Both the position numbers and the translations under genes were made by a program. DNA of 64,000 bases, from assembly GCA_023897205.1 (NCBI GenBank), contig JAHWDD010000006.1:3844001-3908000 (forward strand), read 5' to 3'. The notes beneath the pieces are model-generated. The model was not told where the DNA came from, ran no database searches, and saw only the letters and a list, made by a program, of their open reading frames with translations. Position 1 is the stretch's first letter; every line of letters begins with the position of its first letter. Shown in pieces: positions 23,161 to 34,189 of this stretch. This DNA comes from Exophiala sp. HKRS030 (lineage: Eukaryota; Ascomycota; Eurotiomycetes; Chaetothyriales; Herpotrichiellaceae).

Positions 23161-23461
23161 TGGTTAGCCCCAGTGCTGGAGCTTCCCTCAGCGCCCGGGC
23201 CTCAGTTCCCTCCCCACAAGCCTTCGCCAGAGTAAATCTTAGGGGATCATGCCTTGCACGGTCCACTGTCCACGGTCCACGGTCCGCCTAACTGATCCAT
23301 GCCTAAATAGTATAATGGAGGACCGTCTCCTTCGTAAATGATACAGTTACGGATAGGTATTCATCACCTGTGGCTGTCCTGACTACTTGATGCTTGCTAC
23401 TGCTTTGCTTGACTGCCACACCTGCATTTGGGCTATGGGAGCCATTGAATTGTCTAGTCAG

Positions 23462-23660
23462 AACTCAGTACTCAGCACTCAGTACCCAGTACTCTATACA
23501 TAATTAGGCTGCTTACTGTGTCATTTCTACAGGAGTTACAGTAGTGGGCACTAGGTACCTGGAACCTGGGTACCTAGGTACAGTACGGAGTAGTTACTAG
23601 GTACCTAGCTAGTTAGTGCGTAGGGACTACTCCGTAGGCGCTCCGTACAGTACGGAGGAA
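23462..23660. repeat. Palindrome-rich segment (CAGTACTCAG, GGTACCTAGGTACC, CTCCGTACAGTACGGAG)
   Basis: Repeats of ACTCAGTACTCAGCACTCAG are followed by nested palindromes built on GGTACC, CCTAGG and GTAC. Positions 23641-23657 form a 17-bp inverted repeat, CTCCGTACAGTACGGAG. Confidence 0.75.
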
Positions 23661-24397
23661 AAGTGGCTTTCTCGTCTGGAGAAGGGAGGTTCGCTCCTTC
23701 CAACTTAAGTACAACTAGCGGCGGTCCTGCCCTTTTGCGGCAAGCCACGAAACCCAAGTTCTATCATGATACGTTGCTGTAGTGTGTATCGTGGTATCTT
23801 CTTGTTTGTCAGTTGTGCCACTGGATCAACGTCAAACGATCAACATTTGATGGTCGAAACTCCAGGGACAAGCACAACAAGACCAAATTCAACGGCTTTG
23901 GACTAGAGGGGACCCAAGAAGAGTCTGGAATGATTCGACCTGAAGGAACATGGCGAGAACGTGCTTCAGACCATGCGACCTGATCCTCGCTCTGCCACTC
24001 AACTGCACATGATCGGCGGTCGGAGAGTCCAACAGCGCAGGAACCAGTGGAACGACCAGGGACTCAGCAATTCATCAATTCAGCGATTCAATGGATTCAA
24101 GGAACCACCCATCGCCAACCCCCGCACTAGCTCATGTCAGGACTAGTCGATGCCGTCCAGATGCCTGCCACCTGCCCTGCCATTACTGCTCCAATCCCAC
24201 TCCACCGACATACTGGGCCTTTGGCCACTCCAGAGATTCGAATGCCAGTGCTCCTGCTCAATGGCGCTGCTCTGTCGAGATCACCATAACTCGATTCTGA
24301 ATCACGGTATGCTTGCTTTCCATGTTCTGATGTAGTGGACCTGACTCGATGTGCTCAGGGAGACACAGGACACACAACCCTAAACACACTTCTCAGT

Positions 24398-25024
24398 CTA
24401 CGGAGTATTAGCCTCTGTACACATCTCTGCCCCAAAATCCGTCATGCCACCCTGGTACGATGTATCTGCCCGCATCCGTCCCGGACGAAACTTCTCGGGT
24501 GTCCAAGGGTGCGATGAAGAGACAGGCTTATTGTCCTCGTCTAATCGAACAAAACGGATGATTTTCTTGGGAAAGAGAGGCACCTTGAGTACAAAGTCAT
24601 CAAAATCATAACGGCTCTCACTCAATATCCATCAGCCGCTATATCATCAATGGGAGGTAGGTCTCTAGAGTCTAAGGAACAGCGTGGGTAAGCTCGTTGC
24701 GGACGAAAACGTGTTTGGCAGTCGGCCCAATGACACGGCTATGGGAACCTGGAAGGAGAGGTGACTGTCTGTGTCCACAGCTGTCAATGACTCAAGAGTC
24801 AATTCCGATCCTGAAAGGAATGCACGCGGACTCCAGTCTCCGGGGTTGTTTATCGTCCAAGGATTATTAACGGCACCGTCACGAACGGGAAGAATCTCTT
24901 CTGACACGTGTGACGTGACCCAAATCCTCTGCTTGACTTGTGTAAATGAACCTATCTGTCGTCCCCGCTCAAGCGCCTGGATTCTCGAGTCATTAGCGGG
25001 AAATCCGAAGTTACAGGACAGCAC
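24398..25024 (-). pseudogene. Coding-like relic, family not recognised
   Basis: Two minus-strand frames look more like protein than their surroundings. The upstream one (25024 downward) reads ..ALERGRQIGSFTQVKQRIW, NNPWTINNPGDWSPR and TAVDTDSHLSFQVP. Just after that the frame changes: GPTAKHVFVRNELTHAVP continues in another frame and then stops. The shift lies at a CCC run, so one extra C would join them. A third segment (24398-24625) reads RYDFDDFVLKVPLFPKKIIRFVRLDE and HPWTPEKFRPGR. I do not recognise the family. It could be a decayed gene, a multi-exon gene, or one damaged by assembly indels. Confidence 0.25.
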
Positions 25025-28000
25025 CCATGGGTACTAACGGATTACACCTACAGCACTGGCAACTCCGCAGTCGCAATTTGGGCAGTGCATTATTATGCCC
25101 CTTGTCCAGAGCAGGTCTGCACCAAAGACGGGACACACCTCGACTTTGGTATCACGTCGAAAATCGGTTGTTGGACAACATGGTCGCCACAATCTCAGCT
25201 ACTCCGGACACTGTCAATTAACTCGTACATATGCACTGGCGTGACTGGGTACTGAACATAAGTCCAGTGAATTAGGTTGTACCGCGTGTCCCTAAGTAGC
25301 AGAGGTGCTACCCACGGCACCCAGATCTCCGGCCATCGAGTAACTCGAATCATGCTTGGGTTTTAAGCCTTCATGCGAAGCTAGCCTTTCAATCATGAAT
25401 ATTGTAAGGAGGCCCCGAGGTCCACCTCGGTCATGCACGCTGCTGGGGACCCTAACCATGAGTAAAGGCGTGAAGCACGACAAGTGCTCTACGGGGTAGT
25501 ATTTCAGGTTGGTGGTTACCTCAATGTTTTCCGAAGCCTACGCACGTCTCAGCTTGCTGACCTTCGGAGTCTGAGACGCCCTGGATGTATCTCGTACCTT
25601 GGGCACGCAGCCGGCATGCGCGGCGCCAGTGTTCACTGGTCATCTACGCAAGCCGAGTGCTTCAAACTCTGGGCAACCCGTTAAACTTCTTTGGCGTCGT
25701 CCCGGGACCTTAGGCTCCTCCGCTAGCGACCGGCAGTGGCAGCCTGAAGTTCTAACTTCCAGCTAAATGTCACGCCTGCTTTCGTGTTGTAAGATCCCTG
25801 GGCTCCTGGCATCCTGGGCGGCCCCAGAACTTGGAAGGCAAGTAAGTTAAAGCCCCTCGACGCGAGCATCTGGGCTGTTGAGCTCCCTTGCTAGCCTTCT
25901 ACCCTGTGGTTAGCTCTGTCGGTGGCACTAGAACTGGCACGTAGCCGAACCTCCTCCCGGCCAAATGAAAAACGCTGGGATGGAGCTTCTTCCGAGCTAA
26001 GGAGTCAGGACTCAGGACTATCCTAAATTCCCTTAACGGGCTTTCATGCATCCTTGCATGGAGCCATGCCGAATTCGAGGAAGAAGTTGGTGATGACATC
26101 TGCCCCAGTTCCGCAGGAGCGTATTGTTGAAAACCGCTACAGGCACTGACACAACGCCTGTTGGTGCTTGGGGCTTTGAACCATCGGCTACCTGTACTGG
26201 GACAATCGTACTGTAAATACCGGTGCACATCAAACACGCTTCTGGACCCAACCGCTCTCTCGCGTCTCCATGATTCCAGCCACGACTATCTGTGACTGGC
26301 CCGAGGTGGTGGCCGACCCAGATGTCAGTATCTCGCTTACAGCGAAGAAAACACGGGTCCAGGGATCGAAGTTGCTTAGGCCATGAGACTCGCAACTTCT
26401 CAACGACAAACTACTCCGTAGTCCATACCTAGTTCATCACGATTCCCAACTGTCTCTTCCTCTGACGCTATGAACAGTGAACGGATACTAAATCTCCCTT
26501 TGACGTCCGACACGGGCTTTGGCTGTACTATCTGCTCGTTCACAACTCCCTCTTGTCTCAGTCGTTGGCGCATGGCTGATTCTACAGCTTGGGAAGCGTC
26601 GCACAACCTCCAATGGAACTAAGCCAAGAAAATACTGATGGAGGTGAACAATCTATCTACTCCGTACATGTTTCGCTGTCGACGTTTAGGAACGAACTTC
26701 ATTCCTTCACGGGAAGAGAGTGTGTCATTGACTACTACGTAGTTGAATCCGCGAGATCCGGGATCTGAGCCCCATCACATCGTATGCATAACGAGTAGGT
26801 ACGAGGCCAAATCTACCATATATGGAGGTATGCCACCTCGCAAAAGTCAATCACGAACAGAATGATGATTGAATCGCGTTAACGGAAAGGAATGTTGAAG
26901 CGTCTCTCACATGTAATTATAAGATGATAAGAACCGTTGACCTGATCCCGTATTGAGTCCTTGGTTACCAAACTTCTTCCGTAAACGGTGGCCCGTAACG
27001 TACATCATCGATACATCACTGATCTCATGATGCTTTAGCGAGCACACCTCGCACATTCTTTGTCAGAGGTCAGGCTACGGAATGCCTGTGTCGGCGCCAT
27101 AATCTCGCCAGTGAACGAATGGCAGACCCAGTTTCATGGGTTCTTCATGGAGACACCAAAGAATACTTTTTCCACCAATGCCCAACGAGGTGAGCGACTT
27201 AGAAGCCTTCCTTGGGGTGTGCCTGATGCGAGTGGCTTTGCAACGCTTCACTCGAAGAGCGATCTGAATGGCTATCGGCCAGAGAAGAATGCAAGTAGGA
27301 TTCCTGGGTTGCCGACACAGACTCTGGACATCTTGGCTTAGCAGGTTTTGCCACCATCGATTCGTCGCATCGATACAGCAAGCCTCGATCCAGTTTGAGA
27401 AACTACCACACCCTCCGCAATCTCTCACTAATGTCTAACGTCTAACGACCACGTTCATCAGAAGTCAGTATCATCAATTCTGGTGCCTGAGTGAGACCTA
27501 CTGCCACACCTCTTTGCTCCCACGGAGCCCATGGCTCATTGCTTTGGAAAGAGGAGTCATGCGATCCTCCTGTAGTTCCATGCACCCATCCAAGCGTGGT
27601 TTCTAGACTTCCAGGCATATAGTGGTCACTCACCACTTCAAGTCATCCACGCTTTTGACAGCTGTCACTGGACAATCCTACCATGCCAACGATACAGTCT
27701 GATTTGTTGGCTTCCATCACTCTCATTTCATCTCACCAGTCGCACAAGATCCACTTCAACTTACACAACCCAAGTTTTCGTGGGTGTCATTGCTTCGTTT
27801 CATTGGTGCACAATCTTCCGCCTGGTCAAATGTGTCAATTTGGCAACCTGTGTGGTAGGGAACAGATCAAGTGCCACAACTTTCGCGTGCTACAGCCTAC
27901 AACCATGAAGACAACCCTCTCAAGTCTGATTCGATTGACAAGCATGACCCAGGGTTTCCCCAGCGAGGCTGTGGTTCCTCAGCCATCTCCCATGGATTGC

Positions 28001-29369
28001 TCTCTTACGCCAATCATTGGTCGTGCGAGGAAGCATTTGCGAACCAGCCGTCCGTCAGTCCGCGTGTCTCTTTGCAAAGATGGTCGGCCTTCTCGGCCGG
28101 TTCAGGGACTTCAACGGCTTCAGTACGTTACACAGCGGCAACATTCATCCTCCGAGGGTTTACCCCGTTGCGCTGATGGTCAACAAATTGGATAACGACA
28201 CTCATCTGAAGGGTGTGATCCGACCAAAGGTTAGATTTGGACTCATCGAGCAGAGTTTCATTGCAGAACTTTCGATGGTACCATTGGATTTGGGCTCCTC
28301 ATAAGTCCCCACACGTGTTTGGTGTTCAACCACATGGTCGCGTGCACCGGCTGTTGACTTGATGTGAGGTTGCTTCTCCAGGGTGTAGATTCGGAAATCA
28401 CGTAGAGACGCTGTCGTTCCTCTCTTCCGCTGGTCATTTTACGGGTAGGTTCCGTGTGGAGCATATCAGCCTCGTTTTGACAAATCCAGCAGGCTTGTTT
28501 TCTCCCCATCGCCGAGCAACTGTGTTCGTGGTAATTGATCCAGTCTCCCTTGAGCAGATTCGACAAGCACGTTAATCAGTCGTGATTTCTTCTGCCAATA
28601 AGACAGCTTGTCGCCAATGGCGGCAATTTGTTGACTGAGCGGCCCCTATATGACGAGACTTGGTGAGTGGACAGACTTGAAGTGGCCACGGAGAAACCAG
28701 AGCAACCCATATTCGTGGGATGATCTGAAACAAGGATGCGCCGCAGCGATGAGATCTGGTCTGAGCCCTCAGCTCAGTGCTTGAAGCCCTTGGTTTCCTT
28801 TGTCACTTTCAGCTCGTCCTACACTGCTCCACCTCTTCCCGTCCGAGCACGTGGGCTTTGGTGCTCAGCGTGGTATCAGCTACCCGCTTGCAACTCTAGA
28901 TCCGAGACTTTTCACGGTTGATGCAGAGCAGCAACATGGCTTTGTCAACGTGTATGCTCGCCGCCCTCAGTGCGAACGCTTCAGTCAAATGCTGTCTATC
29001 AAGTTTCATTCATGTTACAGCACATCATGTCCATGTTTCGGGCTTTATCGCGACACACTATCGGATTCGGGCTGCATTCGCCTTTCCTACTGCACGCAGG
29101 CTGTCGCGAAGAGGATGACCTGCAGCTCGTGCTACACGTACCGGGGCTGTCAGGACTCTCGACATGCTCGAGCGCGACCACAATTGACTGGCCACCGTCG
29201 AGGCCTGAAATGGTTGACATGAGCGCGTGAAGATGGTCGCTTTCGGTACGCATAGAAACCCTTGCACCTGGTCTGACCGGATATCATCACAATCTTGGGT
29301 CACGTAGATCATCTTGATGCTTCTCTTACGTTGTAAGTAGACTTTGATGTACTTTTGACAAATACAGCG

Positions 29370-29567
29370 ATGTTCATGAAGCTTTGGGTGGTGGTCATCC
29401 TAAGCCTCATGGCGATCCAGGCACTTGCATTCCCTGTCCAAATCAATCTAGGCCCTACGCTGCTGCTACTTGCCCATCAAAGAGAAATGCTGTTGCAGAA
29501 TCTCATCTCGTTACCGACAATTCCTGACAGCCACACTCCAGCTTGCCACCCCCACGATGCTTGTTGA
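29370..29567 (+). CDS. Possible small secreted peptide (weak)
   Basis: From the ATG at 29370 the frame reads MFMKLWVVVILSLMAIQALA, a textbook signal peptide with cleavage after AxA, followed by about 45 residues ending HPHDAC. There is no family resemblance, no Cys-rich core, and it lies on the edge of a gene-poor region close to the 3' end of the SDR. It may be chance; an intron could also extend it. Confidence 0.2.
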   Translation: MFMKLWVVVILSLMAIQALAFPVQINLGPTLLLLAHQREMLLQNLISLPTIPDSHTPACHPHDAC

Positions 29568-29662
29568 GGTAAGATGTGCAGGTGTGCCAGCGCCGCAGTT
29601 ATGAAAGCACTAACTAAGCTCTACAGTCGTGATTCTCAAAGACAAGAGTTGAGAGTCCGTGT

Positions 29663-30528
29663 TCAGACACATCTTCCACCATCAACCTCTAAATTGACAC
29701 CTGTAATAAACTCTGCTTCATCACTTGCAAGATAGGTCACTGCATTGGCAATATCTTTGGGCGTGCTGCCGCGACCCAGAGGCACGGTCGAAATGAAAGC
29801 TGCCCGATTCTCTTCCGTATCTGGCTTACCCAAAAACAAGTGAGTCCTAATATAACGGTCAGTTTGATTTGCTGCTTTGTACAAACATTTATCTTCGAGC
29901 CATAGATGCTCGAGCATTTCCCAGGCGAACAGGGGGGGTTAGTGCTGGAAGTAACTCACAATCCTGTACTTCCAACGACCGGACAAATAGAATTGAATCT
30001 GATCTGCTTCGGCCCATACTCGACAGCCATAGTCTTGGTAGCATTGCTAACGGCGGCCTTGGATGCATTATACCAAGTCAACCCAGGCCTCGGCCTAATC
30101 CCAGCCGTCGAGGAAATCTGGATAAAAACACCAGGTCTCTTATTGTCCAAGAAATACGGCAACAAGACACTAGTCGACAGATAGATGCTCTTGACATTGA
30201 CGTCAAAGACCAAATCAAACTCCTCGTCTGTAACCGTCTCGGTCGGCTTGTTCTTGTATGTGGTGCCGGCATTGTTGACGACGATGTCGAGCCCACCGAA
30301 GGCGTCGATGGCTTTCTTCAACAGTGCCTCCCAGTCAGATCGCTTGGCCGCGTTGGCTACCAGATACTCGCATCCGACCGATTGAGCGACTTTAGCCGCG
30401 CCGTCTTCGTTCAGGTCGCTGATCAGCACTTTGGCGCCTTCTTGCACGAGTTTCTCCGCGATGCCTGTGCCGAACCCGCTGCCGCCGCCGGTCACGATTG
30501 CGACTTTGCCTTCGAGACGTCCTACCAT
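29663..30528 (-). CDS. Short-chain dehydrogenase/reductase (classical SDR)
   Basis: Two exons (29960-30528, 29663-29846; intron 113 bp) give 250 residues. The NAD(P)-binding TGGGSGFG lies at residues 13-20, NNAG at 85-88, and the active site is S140, Y153 and K157 (ISSTAG..TWYNASK). The C-terminal [19 protein letters not shown] is typical of the FabG/glucose-dehydrogenase-like branch. The acidic DL after beta strand 2 (ISDLN) favours NAD over NADP, which is an inference. The substrate is unknown. The gene is isolated, with about 1 kb to the divergent DUF1264 gene. Confidence 0.9.
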
Positions 30529-31575
30529 GTTGTCGATGGGGAGAGCTTGCGTTGCTTGACTGGTTGATGGATGTGTAGTCCTAATTGTTCCGCTCGGTAT
30601 AAGAACCGTATCGTTGTCGGTTGTTTATTCGAGCGGGGAAGAGCGTGTGAAGAGTGCCAACACCAGGTCCAAGAACTGAGGCACTGCTATTTCTTCAAAC
30701 ACAGAGTAAAAGGTCGGACAGCTCTCCGATTTCCGCAGGGCTTATTTCTTGTAGGTAATACCCTACGATTGTATCTCTTTATGCTTTTTTCACACCACTT
30801 CCCAAGCATGAGCCGAAGCACGTCTCCGCGATCCAAGCAAAATATTTGGAGTTGCGGTACGCTCCGAATTCCGGAGTAGCATGATATTGAGGGGCAATCT
30901 GAGGGTTGGACCGAGGGGCGTTTGCTTTTAAGCTCTGGCTTTGACTACTCCGTAGACAGCCTCGTTCTTTGCGTCCAAACGGCTCAAAGCCTCGCGCGGG
31001 GAAGGAGTAGCACGTCCAGCGCATATTCTATTACTCAATAGAGGTTAAACGAGAGCCGCTTGGGCAAATGGCGGGACGGGCTTCCGGACGGCATTGCGCC
31101 GGGGAGCGAGGTACATAGGTGGAGAGAGCATTTCTTTTTGCTCTTACGGGTTCCCTGGTTTCTTGTGAACAATTTGTTTGTTTGAGAATGCGAATATGCA
31201 AGGCGCTTTATAGCTCTTTCGTGTTCTACGCTTCTACCCAGCATGGTTTCTGTTCCTTAGATATACATAGATACACTGACGTCGTCCAGCTAGTATCGCT
31301 AACCCGGAAAGTAAGAGAACAAAGAGATGATGATCATGAGTTGTGTCACACCCCGTGCAAGTCAGGCCAAACCCACTTCTCTAACTACAACCCTGCTGTC
31401 TGTGACATCAGTGCCATGTCGCCGCAAATCCACAGAGTATTATCCCACTCGATGAAGCAAACCGTGTTGTCGCTTCCTCTATATACCGTCATCGTGGGCA
31501 GGTCACGCATATCAAGAACCCATTACCATCTCCCTTAATCATTATAACGAATCTTCTCGAGCACCCGTTTCAAAA
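30529..31575. other. Intergenic between divergent SDR and DUF1264 genes
   Basis: This is a 1.05-kb two-way promoter region without a gene. It contains one TACTCCGTA at 30946-30954 and an imperfect palindrome near 30860-30880 (CTCCGAATTCCGGAG). Confidence 0.5.
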
Positions 31576-32495
31576 ATGAGCCACAGCCAAAGCGTCGCAC
31601 CATCGCTATCCGATATTGCCGCTTCGGCGCTCAAGTTCAGTCCCACGGCCTGGATAAAGTCATGGCTCCTGTATCTCGGCATTGAGACGCACGTGCGAGG
31701 TACGATCGAGCCGTCTCTGAAGCCTTTGCATAGTGTATGCGAATACCTCCACGCGCTACATATCTATACAGACGAGGCTCGTCGAGGGGAAGTACGCACG
31801 GTGTCGGCGCATCATTTCTGTTCGCATGTTAGCAAAGGTACAGCATATTTCTCTGTATTACTGCATTCTATCACTCGCTTTTAGCCGGTTGTCAACTGTG
31901 ACGTCCGCCTCGCCTCCGTATTAGGCTCGCAAACCCCGAATCCCCGAAATGAAGGAATAGTTTTGACTAACGCCCGACCATAGATCTTCGCCAATGCCTG
32001 ATCTACGACTCATGCACGCCGTCAGCACGCCTGATCGGCGTCGAATACATGATCCCCAAATCGCGCTACTTGACTCTCGACCCGGACGAGCAGAAGCTAT
32101 GGCACTCGCACGAGTTCGAAGTCAAGTCCGGCATGCTGGTGCTACCGTACCCGGAGAGCCACCGACACAGCCAGAGGGACAAGGACGCGTGGGACAAATT
32201 AGAGACGCAAGCCATGGAGGAAGTCGTCGGGTTGTATGGCAAGCTGTATCATTTCTGGGAGGTCGACAAGGGCCATGACTTGCCTTTGGGCCAGCCTAAG
32301 TTGATGGGCTCGTTGACTCAGTTCAAGCAGTTGGACGTGGATAGTGCGATGGAGGAGAGGAATCGGCAAGAGGGTATTGATCAGCAGGCGAAGAGGGACT
32401 TGAGGCAGGGGATTGCTCTCCCTGGCGTGCCTGACCAAGCGGATAATTGGTGGAAGGAGGCAGAGGCGAGGAAGCTGGGTATATATGCCGATTGA
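31576..32495 (+). CDS. DUF1264 family protein (oil-body-associated-protein-like)
   Basis: Two exons (31576-31837, 31984-32495; intron 146 bp) encode 257 residues. The protein matches the DUF1264/OBAP family as I know it: the segment LHIYTDEARRGEVRTVSAHHFCSH, then after the intron QCLIYDSCTPSARLIGVEYMI, the WHSHEFEVKSGMLVLP block and the HFWEVDKGHDLPLGQPKLM block. Plant members sit on lipid bodies; fungal members are common but of unknown function. The conserved His and Cys residues in the first block could be functional. No signal peptide or membrane segment is visible. It is convergent with the orphan gene at 32893. Confidence 0.88.
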
Positions 32496-32892
32496 ATCTC
32501 CCGTGTATGGACTCCATGAAGTGGATTTTCTCAATTGGTTGAGTTGGGTTAACTTCTGAAGTGGATGAGAAGAATCTGCGCTAAAGGATGTTCATTGTTA
32601 GTCGGGATTTGAACACCTAGACATGAGTCCATGACCATATCATTGGACAGAGCTTCGCGCTCGCGAAATCAGCTATCTGGCGTTTCGATTTGAATACGTA
32701 TACAATTCATGAGGGTCCACAATACCAGCAGCAGATGCAGTTGCAGGCATTTTTCCAATTCGATAAGCTCTGCTGGGTCTCTGAGAACCACATCGTGCCA
32801 TTTTCTGCCGTCCTCGTGCCCTCAATCAATGCCTATGCTCCATTATCTGGTTCGATACCTCCATCGACGAATCCCTGCAAGTCCCCTGACGC
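32496..32892. other. Intergenic between convergent genes
   Basis: Nothing gene-like is seen. A tRNA T-arm-like string on the minus strand at 32601-32617 is not supported by the other arms. Confidence 0.5.
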
Positions 32893-34189
32893 TCAAACCG
32901 AAAACTCTAACGACGACCATTGCTCCCAATACCAAACGAATCCATTGCGATCGTGCATTGGCCACGGGTTCTTGCAGCCGCCGAAGGTCGAGCACTCCTC
33001 ACAAACACTATCAGGGTCGCCACTGTCCAAGTGGAAAGGTAGGCATTTTCCCTGCCGATGCAAGATAATAGCATCACGTTGCTCGCCAGTCGGAGGATCG
33101 GTGACCAGTCCACGTGTAGCACGTACAGCAAAACGTCTCATCAAATCTAGATCACTGATTTCGCCAGTGTCACTTTGGAAGAGATTAAAGAGATTTCGAA
33201 GCCTGGATTGCGCCGGATCATCAGCCAATTGCAGGGTGTGTGTAGAATGGCTGAAGTTGAGCCAAGGACAACGAGCTGCCTGGTAGATCACTAAATCCAG
33301 CAGAATTCTCGTCAGTTTGTAGGTCTAGGGATGAGTTATTTGAATGGAGGAGGAGCTTACAGATGGCTAGAATGGCATAGCTTGGTGCATTTTGGTATCG
33401 AGAGTCGTCGTCGGCCCAAAATAGGAGCTGTATATCTGGTATCGTCTCGGCGATATTGCCCCCTGTACCTCTCCGTTAGCTCTTTTCAAGCCTAGCTACC
33501 GCGCCGCGGCCCAACACATCTTTTACCGTTGAAAACCATATTTCCCATTGTTCGAATGATCAAGAAGATCAAGCAATCAGTATACTCGCTCACTGGGGCT
33601 CCTAGGAGCATATTTCCAGGATTGATTCCGTCTAACAGTCGGCTCCATTTTGCATGCGGCGAGGTGCAACGAAAGATTTCGTGCCAGAAGTGTATCGTGT
33701 TTGTACCCGGCCGTGTCCAAGCGAGGACGGGGTTTACGTCGTTGACGTCCCAATTGCGGCGCGAGAAACGTACCAGGAGACCAGAGCCATTGTGAGTGTC
33801 GTTGCCGTTTGGGGGAGGGTCAGCCCAGTCGCCAGTTCGCTCGGTGATGGACCAAACCCAATTCTTAGGCTCGACGATGGCTGTGGAACGCGATTTCCGA
33901 GTGTTAGCTTGTCTTCCTCGTGTATATATCGCAAGGGAAAGCAAGGAAACTTACCTTTGAGCTTCTTCTTGATCTCCTGAACCTTGAAACCCATACCAAA
34001 CAAGAGAGTCAAGATTCCAATGACCTTAGGATCCTCGCTCGCCACAGTGAGGACGTAGAAGGCGAACAGACAGATGTCCATGGCTTGGCCATGAGCCATG
34101 ATCATTGTGTCAACACACACATTGTCGACTTGGGGGATGACGAGCACGTTCAAACGGCTGGAAAGCAAGTCTAAGCGTATCTCAGGCAT
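32893..34189 (-). CDS. Uncharacterised protein, four exons
   Basis: Exons 33955-34189, 33527-33880, 33361-33462 and 32893-33290 join in frame to 362 residues, each with GT..AG borders. I do not recognise a family. Exon 1 has a helix-rich stretch (AMDICLFAFYVLTVASEDPK, LLFGMGFKVQEIKKK). Exon 2 has WVWSITERTGDWADPPPNG and NPVLAWTRPGTNTIHFWHE, followed by GNMLLGAPVSEYTDCLIF. Exon 4 has a Cys cluster CEECSTFGGC (C-x2-C-x5-C) near the C-terminus that could bind metal, and ends in WYWEQWSSLEFSV. No signal peptide is evident; a membrane association of exon 1 is possible. It is probably a lineage-specific fungal family; the consistent splicing argues for a real gene. Confidence 0.65.

Larger units (their letters stand above)
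20959..29662. other. Gene-poor region upstream of veA, about 8.7 kb
   Basis: No intact gene can be supported. The first part is the veA promoter and probable long leader, including an in-frame upstream ATG at 21186. From 22.1 to 23.7 kb there is a mosaic of short direct repeats and palindromes. A coding-like relic lies at 24398-25024 on the minus strand. From 25.0 to 29.3 kb only short overlapping frames occur in all directions. The nonamer TACGGAGTA or its complement occurs five times in this interval. Confidence 0.5.

Noticed and set aside
32601..32617. tRNA T-arm-like sequence on the minus strand (GGTGTTCAAATCCCGAC)
   Set aside because: The T stem does not pair well, and no D arm or acceptor stem fits around it.
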